Below, piece after piece: positions 36,614 to 45,713 of a stretch of DNA of 64,000 bases (positions are counted from its first letter, which is position 1; each line of letters starts with the position of its first letter). The stretch is from Pseudescherichia sp031987975 (GTDB lineage: Bacteria; Pseudomonadota; Gammaproteobacteria; Enterobacterales; Enterobacteriaceae). The notes beneath the pieces are model-generated. The model was given only the letters and a program-made list of their open reading frames with translations, was not told the origin of the DNA and made no database searches. A program made the position numbers and the translations under genes. The DNA lies in contig NZ_DALZYX010000001.1 in NCBI RefSeq assembly GCF_031987975.1, positions 596,531-660,530 of the forward strand, given 5' to 3'.

Positions 36614-37350
36614 TGCGCCGTTTGTTACCCCTTGCGCTGGCTGGCCTGATGCTGGTTGCGCCCAGCGCCTTTGCTCAGCTTCCCGGATTGATCAGCCAGC
36701 CGCTGGCCAACGGTGGCCAGAGCTGGTCTCTGCCGGTGCAGACCCTGGTGTTTATCACCTCGCTGACCTTCCTGCCCGCGATCCTGCTGATGATGACCAG
36801 CTTTACCCGCATCATCATCGTATTTGGCCTGCTGCGTAACGCCCTGGGAACACCCTCCGCGCCGCCTAACCAGGTGCTGCTCGGCCTTGCGCTGTTCCTG
36901 ACCTTTTTTATCATGTCGCCGGTGATCGATAAGATCTACACCGAGGCCTACCAGCCGTTTAGCGAAAGTAAAATCTCTATCGACGTGGCGCTGGAAAAAG
37001 GGGCACAGCCGCTGAGAGAGTTTATGATGCGCCAAACCCGGGAAGCCGATCTGGCCCTGTTTGCCCGTCTGGCGAACAGCGGGCCGCTGCCAGGGCCTGA
37101 AGCGGTGCCGATGCGTATCCTGCTCCCTGCCTACGTTACCAGCGAGCTAAAAACCGCGTTTCAGATTGGCTTTACCATCTTTATTCCATTTTTGATTATC
37201 GACCTGGTGATCGCCAGCGTGCTGATGGCGCTGGGGATGATGATGGTTCCCCCCGCAACTATCGCCCTGCCGTTTAAGCTAATGCTGTTTGTGCTGGTGG
37301 ATGGCTGGCAGCTGCTGGTCGGCTCGCTGGCGCAGAGCTTTTACAGTTAA
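36613..37350 (+). CDS. fliP: flagellar export gate protein FliP
   Basis: Core pore subunit of the type III export gate (five per gate). 245 residues, with a cleavable signal peptide (about 1-21, ending AFA before QLPGL) and four membrane helices. The conserved LLMMTSFTRIIIV and MVPPATIALPFKL segments, including the methionine-gasket region, are intact. Confidence 0.97.
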   Translation: MRRLLPLALAGLMLVAPSAFAQLPGLISQPLANGGQSWSLPVQTLVFITSLTFLPAILLMMTSFTRIIIVFGLLRNALGTPSAPPNQVLLGLALFLTFFIMSPVIDKIYTEAYQPFSESKISIDVALEKGAQPLREFMMRQTREADLALFARLANSGPLPGPEAVPMRILLPAYVTSELKTAFQIGFTIFIPFLIIDLVIASVLMALGMMMVPPATIALPFKLMLFVLVDGWQLLVGSLAQSFYS

Positions 37351-37361
37351 GGAGTGCGGAG

Positions 37362-37631
37362 ATGACACCAGAATCGGTCATGATGATGGGCACCGAGGCG
37401 ATGAGGATCGCCCTGATGGTGGCCGCGCCCCTGCTGCTGGTTGCCCTGATCACCGGCCTGGTAATCAGCATTTTGCAGGCGGCGACGCAGATCAACGAGA
37501 TGACCCTCTCATTTATTCCTAAAATTATCGCCGTATTCGTTGCCATCATCGTTGCCGGCCCGTGGATGCTAAACCTGCTGCTGGACTATATGCGCACGCT
37601 GTTCAGCAACATTCCTTATATTATTGGATAA
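37362..37631 (+). CDS. fliQ: flagellar export gate protein FliQ
   Basis: 89-residue two-helix gate subunit (four per gate) that wraps the FliP-FliR core. Same length and near-identical to E. coli. Preceded by GGAG, 12 bp after fliP. Confidence 0.96.
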   Translation: MTPESVMMMGTEAMRIALMVAAPLLLVALITGLVISILQAATQINEMTLSFIPKIIAVFVAIIVAGPWMLNLLLDYMRTLFSNIPYIIG

Positions 37632-37640
37632 GCAACTCTT

Positions 37641-38435
37641 ATGGTGTCGGTAACCAGCGATCAGTGGCTCCAGTGGCTGAGCCTCTACTTCTGGCCGCTG
37701 CTGCGCGTGCTGGCGCTGATCTCCACCGCGCCGATCCTCAGCGAACGCGCCATCCCGAAGCGGGTCAAACTGGGGCTGGGGTTCGTTATTACGATCGTCA
37801 TCGCCCCCGCCCTGCCTGCCACCAACGTGCCGATCTTCTCTGGCGACGCCCTGTGGCTGGCGCTGCAGCAGATCCTTATCGGCATTGCGCTGGGCTTTAC
37901 CATGCAGTTTGCCTTTGCCGCCGTACGTACTGCCGGAGAGCTGATAGGGCTGCAGATGGGCCTCTCATTCGCTACCTTCTTCGATCCCGGTAGCAACCTG
38001 AACATGCCCGTGCTGGCGCGCTTTATGGATCTGCTGGCGATGCTGCTGTTTCTGACCTTCAACGGCCACCTGTGGCTGATCTCAATGCTGGTGGACACAT
38101 TCCATACCCTGCCTGTCGGCGGCGATCCGGTGAACAGCAATGCCTTCCTGGCGCTGGCCCGTGCGGGCGGGCTGATTTTCCTCAACGGCCTGATGCTGGC
38201 GTTGCCGATCATTACCCTATTACTGACGCTAAACCTCTCCCTAGGGCTGCTTAACCGTATGGCTCAGCAGCTCTCTATATTCTCGGTTGGCTTTCCGATT
38301 ACCCTCGGCGTAGGCATCATTTTGATGTCGGCGATGATGCCGCTCATTGCCCCTTTCTGCGAGCACCTGTTTAGCGAAATCTTTAACCTGTTGGCGGATA
38401 TCATGGGCGAATTGCCGCAGATCTCCAGCCCCTGA
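37641..38435 (+). CDS. fliR: flagellar export gate protein FliR
   Basis: Single-copy gate subunit combining FliP-like and FliQ-like folds. 264 residues with about six membrane helices, three residues longer than E. coli. Last gene of fliLMNOPQR. An RcsAB box for rcsA begins only 18 bp after its stop. Confidence 0.96.
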   Translation: MVSVTSDQWLQWLSLYFWPLLRVLALISTAPILSERAIPKRVKLGLGFVITIVIAPALPATNVPIFSGDALWLALQQILIGIALGFTMQFAFAAVRTAGELIGLQMGLSFATFFDPGSNLNMPVLARFMDLLAMLLFLTFNGHLWLISMLVDTFHTLPVGGDPVNSNAFLALARAGGLIFLNGLMLALPIITLLLTLNLSLGLLNRMAQQLSIFSVGFPITLGVGIILMSAMMPLIAPFCEHLFSEIFNLLADIMGELPQISSP

Positions 38436-38452
38436 TTTTTGCAGGGCTTTAT

Positions 38453-38466
38453 TGAGGATATTCCTA
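38453..38466 (+). promoter_or_regulatory. RcsAB box upstream of rcsA
   Basis: TGAGGATATTCCTA matches 12 of 14 positions of the RcsAB box TAAGAATATTCCTA. In E. coli this box mediates rcsA autoactivation. It lies about 250 bp before the start codon in an AT-rich leader that is also a typical H-NS target. Confidence 0.8.
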
Positions 38467-38718
38467 AAAACAATTTCTAATAATACCCGCCAGGATATAC
38501 GGGGCGCGGTTTATTTGTTTTTATGATTATCACAGATCCGAAAGTTTACTTTACTTTAAGAAGTTTCCTGGCAAATTATACCTAACTTTACGGGATAGTG
38601 TGTTCGCCTGAAAGTCCTGTCCTGCTCATAGGTTTTCAGAATATTTTCATCCGTTTTACTGTTATGAGACTCTCAGGCAGGTGGTGAATTATCGTTACGC
38701 ATTGAGTGAGGGTATGCC

Positions 38719-39342
38719 ATGTCAACGATTATTATGGATTTATGCAGCTATACCCGGTTGGGATTAACCGGTTATCTGGCAAGTCGAGGGGTAAAAAAAC
38801 GAGATATCAAAGACGTATCCAGCGTCAGCGAACTCGGTTCTGCATGTGAGGCCTGGCGGCCTGCGGTGGTGTTTATTAATGAAGACTGCTTCATTCACGA
38901 TCTCGAACAGAGTCAGCATATAAAGCAAATCATTAATCAGCATCCAAAGACGCTGTTTATTGTATTTATGGCAATAGCAAATATCCATTTTGATGAATAC
39001 CTGCTGGTCCGCAAAAATCTATTAATCAGCTCTAAGTCAATTAAGCCTGAATCACTGGATGAGTTTCTCGCTGACTACCTAAATAAAGAAGCAAAGAGCG
39101 CTAAAGGGATTAACCTGCCTACACTATCGTTAAGCCGTACTGAATCCAGTATGCTGCGAATGTGGATGTCAGGACAAGGAACGATACAGATTTCCGACCA
39201 AATGAATATCAAGGCCAAAACGGTATCATCACACAAGGGTAATATTAAAAGAAAAATAAAAACGCATAACAAGCAGGTGATCTACCATGTCGTACGCCTG
39301 ACGGACTATGTTACCAGCGGGATCTTCGTCAATATGCGCTGA
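38719..39342 (+). CDS. rcsA: capsule synthesis co-regulator RcsA
   Basis: Unstable LuxR-type partner of RcsB that activates colanic acid capsule genes and represses flhDC. 207 residues as in E. coli. The N-terminal effector half is variable, and the C-terminal helix-turn-helix (about 135-200, LSRTESSMLRMWMSGQGT to KAKTVSSHKGNIKRKI) is highly conserved. Long AT-rich leader with an RcsAB box. In E. coli it is silenced by H-NS, relieved by DsrA, whose gene lies nearby. Confidence 0.96.
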   Translation: MSTIIMDLCSYTRLGLTGYLASRGVKKRDIKDVSSVSELGSACEAWRPAVVFINEDCFIHDLEQSQHIKQIINQHPKTLFIVFMAIANIHFDEYLLVRKNLLISSKSIKPESLDEFLADYLNKEAKSAKGINLPTLSLSRTESSMLRMWMSGQGTIQISDQMNIKAKTVSSHKGNIKRKIKTHNKQVIYHVVRLTDYVTSGIFVNMR

Positions 39343-39390
39343 GAGGGCAAGCAGTCACTTACCCTCCCGGGCATGAGGGTGGTGACAGCG

Positions 39391-39579
39391 TTACTGCTGC
39401 ATCTCCACAAATACCCCGTCCGGATGCCCTTTTTCATTAAAGAACCAAATACCGAGCGGGTAATCTTCAAGCGACACCAGATACATTGTGCCTTCATTAA
39501 ACTCTTCAATCGCGAGTACGACCCCCGGGCGGCGCGGTCCTCCGTCCGTTTTTACTGTAACCCGATCGTTAACCTTCAT
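39391..39579 (-). CDS. dsrB: DsrB family protein
   Basis: 62-residue conserved protein of unknown function; its E. coli counterpart lies next to dsrA and is RpoS-dependent. Small beta-rich domain (KVNDRVTVKTDGGPRRPGV start). Only a few C-terminal positions differ from E. coli. Preceded by an AGGAGG-like ribosome site. Confidence 0.93.
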   Translation of the reverse strand: MKVNDRVTVKTDGGPRRPGVVLAIEEFNEGTMYLVSLEDYPLGIWFFNEKGHPDGVFVEMQQ

Positions 39580-39704
39580 CGTTTTCCTCCTGTCGCATTT
39601 TTGCCAGTGTAGAACAAAACCCGCTCGCTTACAGCGTCCAGCGTGGTGATTGCTGCTTTTCTCTACCGTCTATACTTAGGGAAACGGCCTGTGGAGTCAC
39701 TATT

Positions 39705-39887
39705 ATGAAAACCCGTGATGCCAAAACGTTAAACGACGCTGAAGTTGAGGCTTTGTTGGCTTCTATTGATAGCAGCAGCCCGGACAAACGTACCGAAAGC
39801 CAGATGCTTAAAGGTGAGGAGCCGACGGTCGCTAATAGCTGGGAGATAGATATTCATGATAGCAGCGTGGCAGAGCTGAACCGCTAA
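39705..39887 (+). CDS. yodD: YodD-like stress-associated small protein
   Basis: 60-residue acidic protein. The last 14 residues (EIDIHDSSVAELNR) match the C-terminus of E. coli YodD (75 residues), and the synteny between dsrB and yedP is the same; the N-terminal part is diverged and shorter. YodD in E. coli is linked to peroxide and acid stress, without a known mechanism. The reading ends four bases before the DsrA terminator tail. Confidence 0.75.
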   Translation: MKTRDAKTLNDAEVEALLASIDSSSPDKRTESQMLKGEEPTVANSWEIDIHDSSVAELNR

Positions 39888-39890
39888 AAG

Positions 39891-39978
39891 AAAAAATCCC
39901 GGTCTGGGGAGACCGGGATAAAGCTTGCGTTTGCAAGAAGCACTTGAAAATTCGTTACACCAGGAAATCTGATGCGGA
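39891..39978 (-). ncRNA. dsrA: DsrA regulatory small RNA
   Basis: Minus-strand RNA of about 87 nt. The segment CATCAGATTTCCTGGTGTAA followed by CGAATTTT matches the E. coli DsrA 5' region, which pairs with the rpoS leader. AAGTGCTTCTTGC and a GCAAGC stem follow, as in the second E. coli stem. It ends in a ten-base-pair terminator stem (ATCCCGGTCT and complement) with a U-run at 39891-39896. DsrA is an Hfq-dependent RNA that activates rpoS translation and represses hns. Synteny (rcsA-dsrB-dsrA-yodD-yedP) agrees. Confidence 0.92.
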
Positions 39979-40181
39979 TATGAATGTATATGCAAATTAT
40001 TTGCAGGACAAGAAAATATTCATCAACCTAATTATTATTTTGTTTAACTGTCCTGGTACTAATGCATGAGAAGCCAGACAGCATCGCCTCTGGCAGGCCG
40101 TCAAATTCAGGTATTTATAGTACATGTTTTAGATTTTAAGACTTATCTTACCATCCCGTTGCGCTAGCGAAGGAGCAGACT

Positions 40182-40997
40182 ATGCCAGGCCTTAACGATA
40201 CGCTGCTGGTATTTACTGATATCGACGGTACCTTACTTGATAGCCATACTCACGAGTGGCAGCCAGCTGAAGTCTGGCTGACCCGTCTGCGTCAGCATGA
40301 GATACCGGTTATTCTATGCAGCAGCATGACGGCAGCAGAGACCCTGGCGATCCAAAAAATGGTAGGGCTACAGGGGCAGCCGTTTATTGCCGAGAACGGG
40401 GCGGTGATCCAGCTTGATGCGCGCTGGGAAGCCCATAAAAACGCCCCTCGCCTTATCAATGGCGCGAATCACGATCGGATCATGACTGTCCTGACCCCGC
40501 TGCGAGAGAATGAAGGCTATAAATTCACGACCTTTAGCGATCTTGATGTTCCCGTCCTGGTAGAGTTAACCGGCTTTACGCCTGCCCAGGCGAGTCTTGC
40601 CCGCCTGCATGAGGCCTCAGAGACGCTTATCTGGCGCGATAGCGACGAGCGGTTGGCAAAGTTTGACGCCGAGCTTACCCGCTTTGGCCTGCGCCTCGTC
40701 CAGGGCGCGCGGTACTGGCACATTATTGACCAGCGCGGCGGTAAGGATCAGGCGGTGAACTGGCTTACCCGCCAGTACTGTCAGATCGAGGGCAAGCAGT
40801 ATACTACCCTCGCTCTGGGCGATGGGCCTAACGACGCACCTATGCTGGACAACGTTGATTTTGCTATCGTCGTGAAGGGGTTTAACCGGGATGGCGTTAC
40901 GCTACGCCACGATGAGCCTTCCCGGGTCTACCGAACCACCCAGACCGGCCCGGCGGGCTGGCGCGAGGGGCTGGATCACCTGTTCGGTACAGCCTGA
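40182..40997 (+). CDS. yedP: mannosyl-3-phosphoglycerate phosphatase YedP
   Basis: HAD-superfamily (Cof/MPGP) phosphatase predicted to dephosphorylate mannosyl-3-phosphoglycerate. 271 residues as in E. coli. Motif I DIDGTLLD (13-20), motif II Ser in LCSSM near 45, and motif IV GDGPNDAPML near 215. GGAG ribosome site. Its 3' end overlaps that of convergent dgcQ by 22 bp. Confidence 0.93.
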   Translation: MPGLNDTLLVFTDIDGTLLDSHTHEWQPAEVWLTRLRQHEIPVILCSSMTAAETLAIQKMVGLQGQPFIAENGAVIQLDARWEAHKNAPRLINGANHDRIMTVLTPLRENEGYKFTTFSDLDVPVLVELTGFTPAQASLARLHEASETLIWRDSDERLAKFDAELTRFGLRLVQGARYWHIIDQRGGKDQAVNWLTRQYCQIEGKQYTTLALGDGPNDAPMLDNVDFAIVVKGFNRDGVTLRHDEPSRVYRTTQTGPAGWREGLDHLFGTA

Positions 40998-42685
40998 TTG
41001 GCGTCTTCCGCGCAGACGCGGTTACGTCCGCCCCGCTTCGCCAGGTAGAGTCGTCCATCGGCCACCATTTGCAGATACTCAAATACATAGCTCTCGCTCG
41101 GCTCAGCGCTGCTGACCCCCAGCGAGGCGCTAATGCGGATGGTCTGGCTATTATGCACCAGGATCTCTTTGCGGCTAATACGCTCGCGTATCCGCTCTGC
41201 AACGCGCTGCGCCTGAAGCAGCGTACTCCCCGGCAGAACGATGCAGAACTCCTCTCCCCCCACGCGTCCGGCCAGGTCCTCTCCCTGAAGGGAGCTGCTA
41301 ATCAGACGGGCTGTATGAGTCAGCACTAAATCACCTGCATGGTGACCGTAGCGATCGTTAACGCTTTTAAAGTGATCGAGATCGAGCTGGATCACTGAAA
41401 ACGGGCGATGCTGCTGCTGGCACTGCTCCGCCAGCGTCTGTGCTTGCTCAAACAGCGCCCTGCGGTTAAGCAGACGCGTCAGCGGATCGTGCCATGCCTG
41501 CCACTGCAGCGAGTGCTGCATAGCATACATATTGCTGACCATGCGGCGGATGACGACCCATGAACTCAACAGCATGGCGGTAAAGAGCAGCCACAGCAGC
41601 GCCAGCGCAATGCTGATATTACCAAAATCTCCCTGCAAGCCTTCGCGCAGGGTATGAATACGCAGCAGCAGCCCATCAAAGTGATCGAGTTTTTGCCAGA
41701 CGATGTAGGTTGACCCGAGGCGCAGGCTACCGCTGTTGCTCTGTGCTGCCGCCTGCGCCAGCATGTCGCGCTGCGCCTGGGTAAAGGTGCGCGGTGGCAC
41801 GCCCGTGGGCAAGGAAGTCACTACGCGTTCAAGGTCGTTATTGTAGAGCTGGTACTCACCCTGCTCTTCATCCCTCAGCGCTTCCGTCAGCAGCTGCTTT
41901 ACCGAAGAGAAGGCGTAGTCGATAGCCAGCACACCGTACCAGTGCTGGGCATAGTCCAGCGGTACGCTTACCGTGACGATAGACTCCTGCTGACCAGCAG
42001 CCTGTGCGGAGGTAAACCAGCGTACGCCACGGAAACGGTTAGCATGTTGGGACTGTCCGGTAAACCAGGGCTGCGCCAGCAGACGCTCATAATGCGTAAT
42101 GCTCTCTGCCGATACCGCCGTTGGCCGGGAGGAGAGATAGAAGCCGGCGCGGGAGATATACCAGGCGTGTTTTGGCATCGCCGGTATCGCCGTGGCGAGA
42201 CGCATGATATAGCCCACCTCCAGCGCGGCGGTCATCTCATTATGCATTTGCGGATCGTCGCGGCTAAGCAGAGCGTGGCGGGCGACAAAGCTATCGGAAA
42301 AGCCGGTAATCGGTAGGGTGCGCCGCTGATCGACGCTGATACGCCAGAAAGGTTGCTGCCGCTGCTGGGCAAACTCAACCTGCACGTTTTCCAGCACCTC
42401 GGAGGCCAGCGGGGTCTGTACCGCCGCCCGCATGGCATTGCGGAAGAAGAGCAGCGCGTTAACGCCGATCTCCATCTGCCGATCAAGGGCGCTGGAGACC
42501 TTATCGAGGGTATTCCGCTGGCTGGCGACCCAGGCATCCTCCAGAACCACGACCTCGCGCCAGGTCAGCAGCGTTGAGCTAACCAGTACAATCACAAAAC
42601 AGAGATTAACGACCCGAGCAGGCACGAAATAGGTGCGGATGCTCTTCAGCCGTGACAAGCCTGTGGCAGCGGTAGAGAGTGGCAC
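40976..42685 (-). CDS. dgcQ: diguanylate cyclase DgcQ (YedQ)
   Basis: Inner-membrane enzyme making cyclic-di-GMP from GTP, which promotes cellulose and the sessile state. 569 residues: transmembrane helix about 24-44, a periplasmic CHASE7 sensor, a second helix about 355-378, and a GGDEF domain with active site GGEEF (476-480). The inhibitory I-site position five residues upstream reads QGED (467-470) rather than RxxD, so product feedback inhibition may be lost. Convergent with yedP. Confidence 0.94.
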   Translation of the reverse strand: MPLSTAATGLSRLKSIRTYFVPARVVNLCFVIVLVSSTLLTWREVVVLEDAWVASQRNTLDKVSSALDRQMEIGVNALLFFRNAMRAAVQTPLASEVLENVQVEFAQQRQQPFWRISVDQRRTLPITGFSDSFVARHALLSRDDPQMHNEMTAALEVGYIMRLATAIPAMPKHAWYISRAGFYLSSRPTAVSAESITHYERLLAQPWFTGQSQHANRFRGVRWFTSAQAAGQQESIVTVSVPLDYAQHWYGVLAIDYAFSSVKQLLTEALRDEEQGEYQLYNNDLERVVTSLPTGVPPRTFTQAQRDMLAQAAAQSNSGSLRLGSTYIVWQKLDHFDGLLLRIHTLREGLQGDFGNISIALALLWLLFTAMLLSSWVVIRRMVSNMYAMQHSLQWQAWHDPLTRLLNRRALFEQAQTLAEQCQQQHRPFSVIQLDLDHFKSVNDRYGHHAGDLVLTHTARLISSSLQGEDLAGRVGGEEFCIVLPGSTLLQAQRVAERIRERISRKEILVHNSQTIRISASLGVSSAEPSESYVFEYLQMVADGRLYLAKRGGRNRVCAEDANQAVPNR

Positions 42686-42782
42686 GACGTCTCCATGGTA
42701 GTTGCTGAAGTTATCCAGTCATTACAATCCATATTATCGGCACGCCGCTGCCAGACTTCATATACATCCTGCGGGCAGAGTG

Positions 42783-43703
42783 TTAATGGGCTGCCCCACG
42801 CAGGCGCGAGACCATCTTCACTAGCCCCACTACGATCAGGCCAATAATAAACCCGAGCACCAGGTTTGCCAGAGTAGGTAACGTCGCGGCAATAAACGCC
42901 CCCTGCCCGGCGGCAAAATGCTCAATGGCGTGATGCAGGGGCGCAATGCCGTGTACCACGATCCCCCCGCCCACCAGAAACATGGCCAGCGTGCCGACAA
43001 TCGATAGCGTCTTCATCAACCAGGGGGCAACAACCAGCAACCCTTTACCAAAGGCTTTTGCCAGCGCCCCGGGCCGCTCAACCAGCCAGTATCCCATATC
43101 GTCCAGCTTAACAATGATCCCTACCAGACCATAGACGCCGATGGTGACCAGCACGGCAATGCCCGACAGCACCAGCACCTGGTTGAGCAGGGGCGCATCA
43201 GCCACGATACCCAGCGTAATGGCGACAATCTCCGCAGAGAGAATAAAGTCGGTGCGAATGGCGCCTTTGACTTTATCCCGCTCGTACTGCTTAGGATCCT
43301 GTTTGGCGATGGCGTTTAGCCGCTGCTGAGCCTGGTGCGGATCTTCTTTATGCTTACGGGCGTGCAGACTGTGCAGTACCTTCTCTACCCCTTCAAAACA
43401 GAGAAACGCCCCACCGATCATCAGCAGCGGCGTAATCGCCCATGGAATAAAAGCGCTGATGAGCAGTGCCAGCGGCACCAGGATGACCTTGTTAAGCAAC
43501 GAGCCTTTTGCCACGCTCCAGACCACCGGCAGCTCCCGGTTAGCGCGCACGCCAGAGACCTGCTGGGCGTTGAGAGAGAGATCGTCACCCAGCACGCCAG
43601 CGGTCTTCTTTGCCGCCAGCTTGCCCATCAATGAAATGTCATCAAGTAACGTGGCAATATCGTCCAGTAAGGTTAATAAACTACTTCCCGCCAAAATAAA
43701 CAT
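42783..43703 (-). CDS. yedI: DUF808 family inner-membrane protein YedI
   Basis: 306 residues with about six to seven hydrophobic helices and a Lys/Gln-rich cytoplasmic loop near 120-150. Member of the DUF808 family; E. coli YedI has 305 residues and no established function. Starts MFILAGSSLLTLLDDIATLLDD, the family hallmark. Stands alone between dgcQ and yedA. Confidence 0.93.
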   Translation of the reverse strand: MFILAGSSLLTLLDDIATLLDDISLMGKLAAKKTAGVLGDDLSLNAQQVSGVRANRELPVVWSVAKGSLLNKVILVPLALLISAFIPWAITPLLMIGGAFLCFEGVEKVLHSLHARKHKEDPHQAQQRLNAIAKQDPKQYERDKVKGAIRTDFILSAEIVAITLGIVADAPLLNQVLVLSGIAVLVTIGVYGLVGIIVKLDDMGYWLVERPGALAKAFGKGLLVVAPWLMKTLSIVGTLAMFLVGGGIVVHGIAPLHHAIEHFAAGQGAFIAATLPTLANLVLGFIIGLIVVGLVKMVSRLRGAAH

Positions 43704-43872
43704 CCTTCTCTAACTGCTGATAATTGAAAGATTATGGAACATAAATGCCCATTGCGGAAATTTATCCTTAAAGTCAACAAATCATTAACATTATAGAGGT
43801 AATTAATTGCTCGCCAGTCTGATTGTTTTGGCGTTTACTCTATGCGTCCTTTCTATTACGCCGTGAGGGAGT

Positions 43873-44784
43873 ATGCGTTTCACACAGCTTTTACCGCTTA
43901 TTGGGGCGCTTTTTGCGCTCTATATTATTTGGGGATCCACCTACTTTGCGATTCGTATCGGCGTCGAGAGCTGGCCGCCGTTGATGATGGCCGGGGTGCG
44001 CTTTTTCTCTGCCGGGCTTCTGCTGTTGGCCTTTCTACTGCTTACCGGTCACCGCTTGCCCTCCCTGCGCCCGCTGCTCAACGCCGCGCTGATCGGCGTT
44101 CTGCTACTCGCGGTGGGTAACGGCATGGTGACGGTGGCGGAGCATCAGAACGTCCCGTCCGGCATTGCTGCCGTGGTGGTGGCAACGGTTCCGCTCTTTA
44201 CCCTCTGTTTTAGCCACTTTTTCGGCATCGCCACCCGCAAACTGGAGTGGTTTGGCATCGCCATCGGCCTGTCGGGCATTGTGCTGCTTAACAGTGGCGG
44301 AAATTTGAGCGGCAACCCGTGGGGGGCAGGCATGATCCTTATCGGCTCTCTGAGCTGGGCCTTCGGCTCCGTCCTCGGCTCTCGCATTGAACTGCCCAGC
44401 GGGATGATGGCCGGCGCCATTGAGATGCTCGCCGCAGGCGTGGTGCTTTTGGCTGCCTCGGGGATAGCTGGCGAACGGCTCACGGCCATGCCAACCTTTT
44501 CCGGATTGCTGGCCGTCTGCTACCTCGCCATTTTCGGTTCGATTATTGCCATCAATGCCTATATGTTCCTGATCCGCAATACTTCACCGGCGGTGGCCAC
44601 TAGCTATGCCTATGTTAACCCGGTCGTGGCGGTGCTGCTGGGGACAGGATTTGCCGGTGAAAGCCTCTCTCCCATCGAGTGGCTGGCGCTGGGGATTATT
44701 ATTCTGGCGGTGGTGCTGGTGACGCTGGGTAAATATCTGCTGCCCGCCCGTCCAGCGGCTACGCCCTGTCGGGCGGAGAAGTAA
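43873..44784 (+). CDS. yedA: EamA/DMT family exporter YedA
   Basis: 303-residue drug/metabolite transporter with ten predicted helices in two EamA repeats. Probable exporter; the substrate is not established. Near-identical to E. coli YedA over the core (IIWGSTYFAIRIGVESWPPLMMAGVRF). Its 3' end overlaps convergent vsr by 26 bp. Confidence 0.93.
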   Translation: MRFTQLLPLIGALFALYIIWGSTYFAIRIGVESWPPLMMAGVRFFSAGLLLLAFLLLTGHRLPSLRPLLNAALIGVLLLAVGNGMVTVAEHQNVPSGIAAVVVATVPLFTLCFSHFFGIATRKLEWFGIAIGLSGIVLLNSGGNLSGNPWGAGMILIGSLSWAFGSVLGSRIELPSGMMAGAIEMLAAGVVLLAASGIAGERLTAMPTFSGLLAVCYLAIFGSIIAINAYMFLIRNTSPAVATSYAYVNPVVAVLLGTGFAGESLSPIEWLALGIIILAVVLVTLGKYLLPARPAATPCRAEK

Positions 44785-45256
44785 TCAGGCTGCTGGCCTG
44801 AATGCCCCGAGTGTCGATCTGCGCGGCCGCGCCGCCGCCGCAGATCCACTCTTCAAGCCGTTCGCCAAGCGCCGCATCACTCAGCTTCGCCCTGCCCCGG
44901 ATTGCACACTCCCACACCACCAGGACTCGCCAGCCTTCCGCCAGCAGCAGCGTACAGTCGCGCCGGTCGCGTTCAACGTTTTTGCCAATCTTCTCCAGCC
45001 AAAATTCGGTGCGCGTAGCCGGTACCTTAAACAGATAACAGTCATGATGGTGCCAGAAACAGCCGTGGGTGAAGATCACGCAGCGGTAGTCATCAATAAC
45101 AAAATCGGGCCTGCCGGGCAGGGCCGCATCCTGCACGCGAAACGCCAGACCGCATTCGGTCAGCAGCGCGGCCAGCCGCTTTTCAATGGCGGTATCCCGA
45201 GTGCCAATGGCGCGCATATTTTTGCTGCGCGTGGCTTTATCATGCACGTCTGCCAT
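44759..45256 (-). CDS. vsr: very-short-patch repair endonuclease Vsr
   Basis: Nicks 5' of T in T:G mismatches within the Dcm target context, starting repair of deaminated 5-methylcytosine. 165 residues, slightly longer than E. coli Vsr at the C-terminus. Catalytic and metal residues Asp51, Thr63, His64, His69 and Asp97 are all present. In E. coli vsr overlaps the end of dcm. Here the 450 bp upstream contain no dcm, and yedJ is missing too, so this vsr is not paired with its methylase in the window. Confidence 0.95.
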   Translation of the reverse strand: MADVHDKATRSKNMRAIGTRDTAIEKRLAALLTECGLAFRVQDAALPGRPDFVIDDYRCVIFTHGCFWHHHDCYLFKVPATRTEFWLEKIGKNVERDRRDCTLLLAEGWRVLVVWECAIRGRAKLSDAALGERLEEWICGGGAAAQIDTRGIQASSLITSPPDRA

Positions 45257-45360
45257 GCTCTCCCCTTGTTGCAGCTCGCCTGGCGTTTATTAGCGTAATT
45301 ATTTTAGCATCCGGACTCATTGTGGACTGTTTTTTTTAAGCTGCTGTGCGATGATCCCGG

Positions 45361-45448
45361 CTGTTATTAATCCAATATGTATTGTCAGTATTACCCTCAC
45401 TCTTCTCGACAGTGCTTAGCTCAGCCTTCCATAGCTGAGCTTTTTTTT
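45361..45448 (+). ncRNA. candidate small RNA upstream of the porin (RseX-like position)
   Basis: A gene-free stretch ends in a strong intrinsic terminator: stem AGCTCAGC/GCTGAGCT (45418-45441), eight-base loop, then eight T residues. No reading frame precedes it, so the terminator must serve a noncoding transcript. In E. coli the ompC/ompA-regulating RNA RseX lies just upstream of the yedS porin gene, the same relative place. I cannot confirm sequence homology, and the 5' end given is approximate. Confidence 0.5.
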
Positions 45449-45713
45449 GCGCTGCTGCAAGCCATTCTCAAAATAAATGCCACGATATAAAACATACCGT
45501 TAAAATATAGAAAAACATCACCCAAATTAATAATAAAAAGCCAAATAATTCATCGCAAAAATAACACACCCCAATGAAACGTTTAGCAATAAATAATACC
45601 ATTTACTTACATCATTCTTTTAAAAATAAATGAACTTAATCGCTAGTATCAGGATTGTAATTCGGGTAGTTCATCAACCATTTACATAAACTATCATTCA
45701 TAGGGAATGAATA

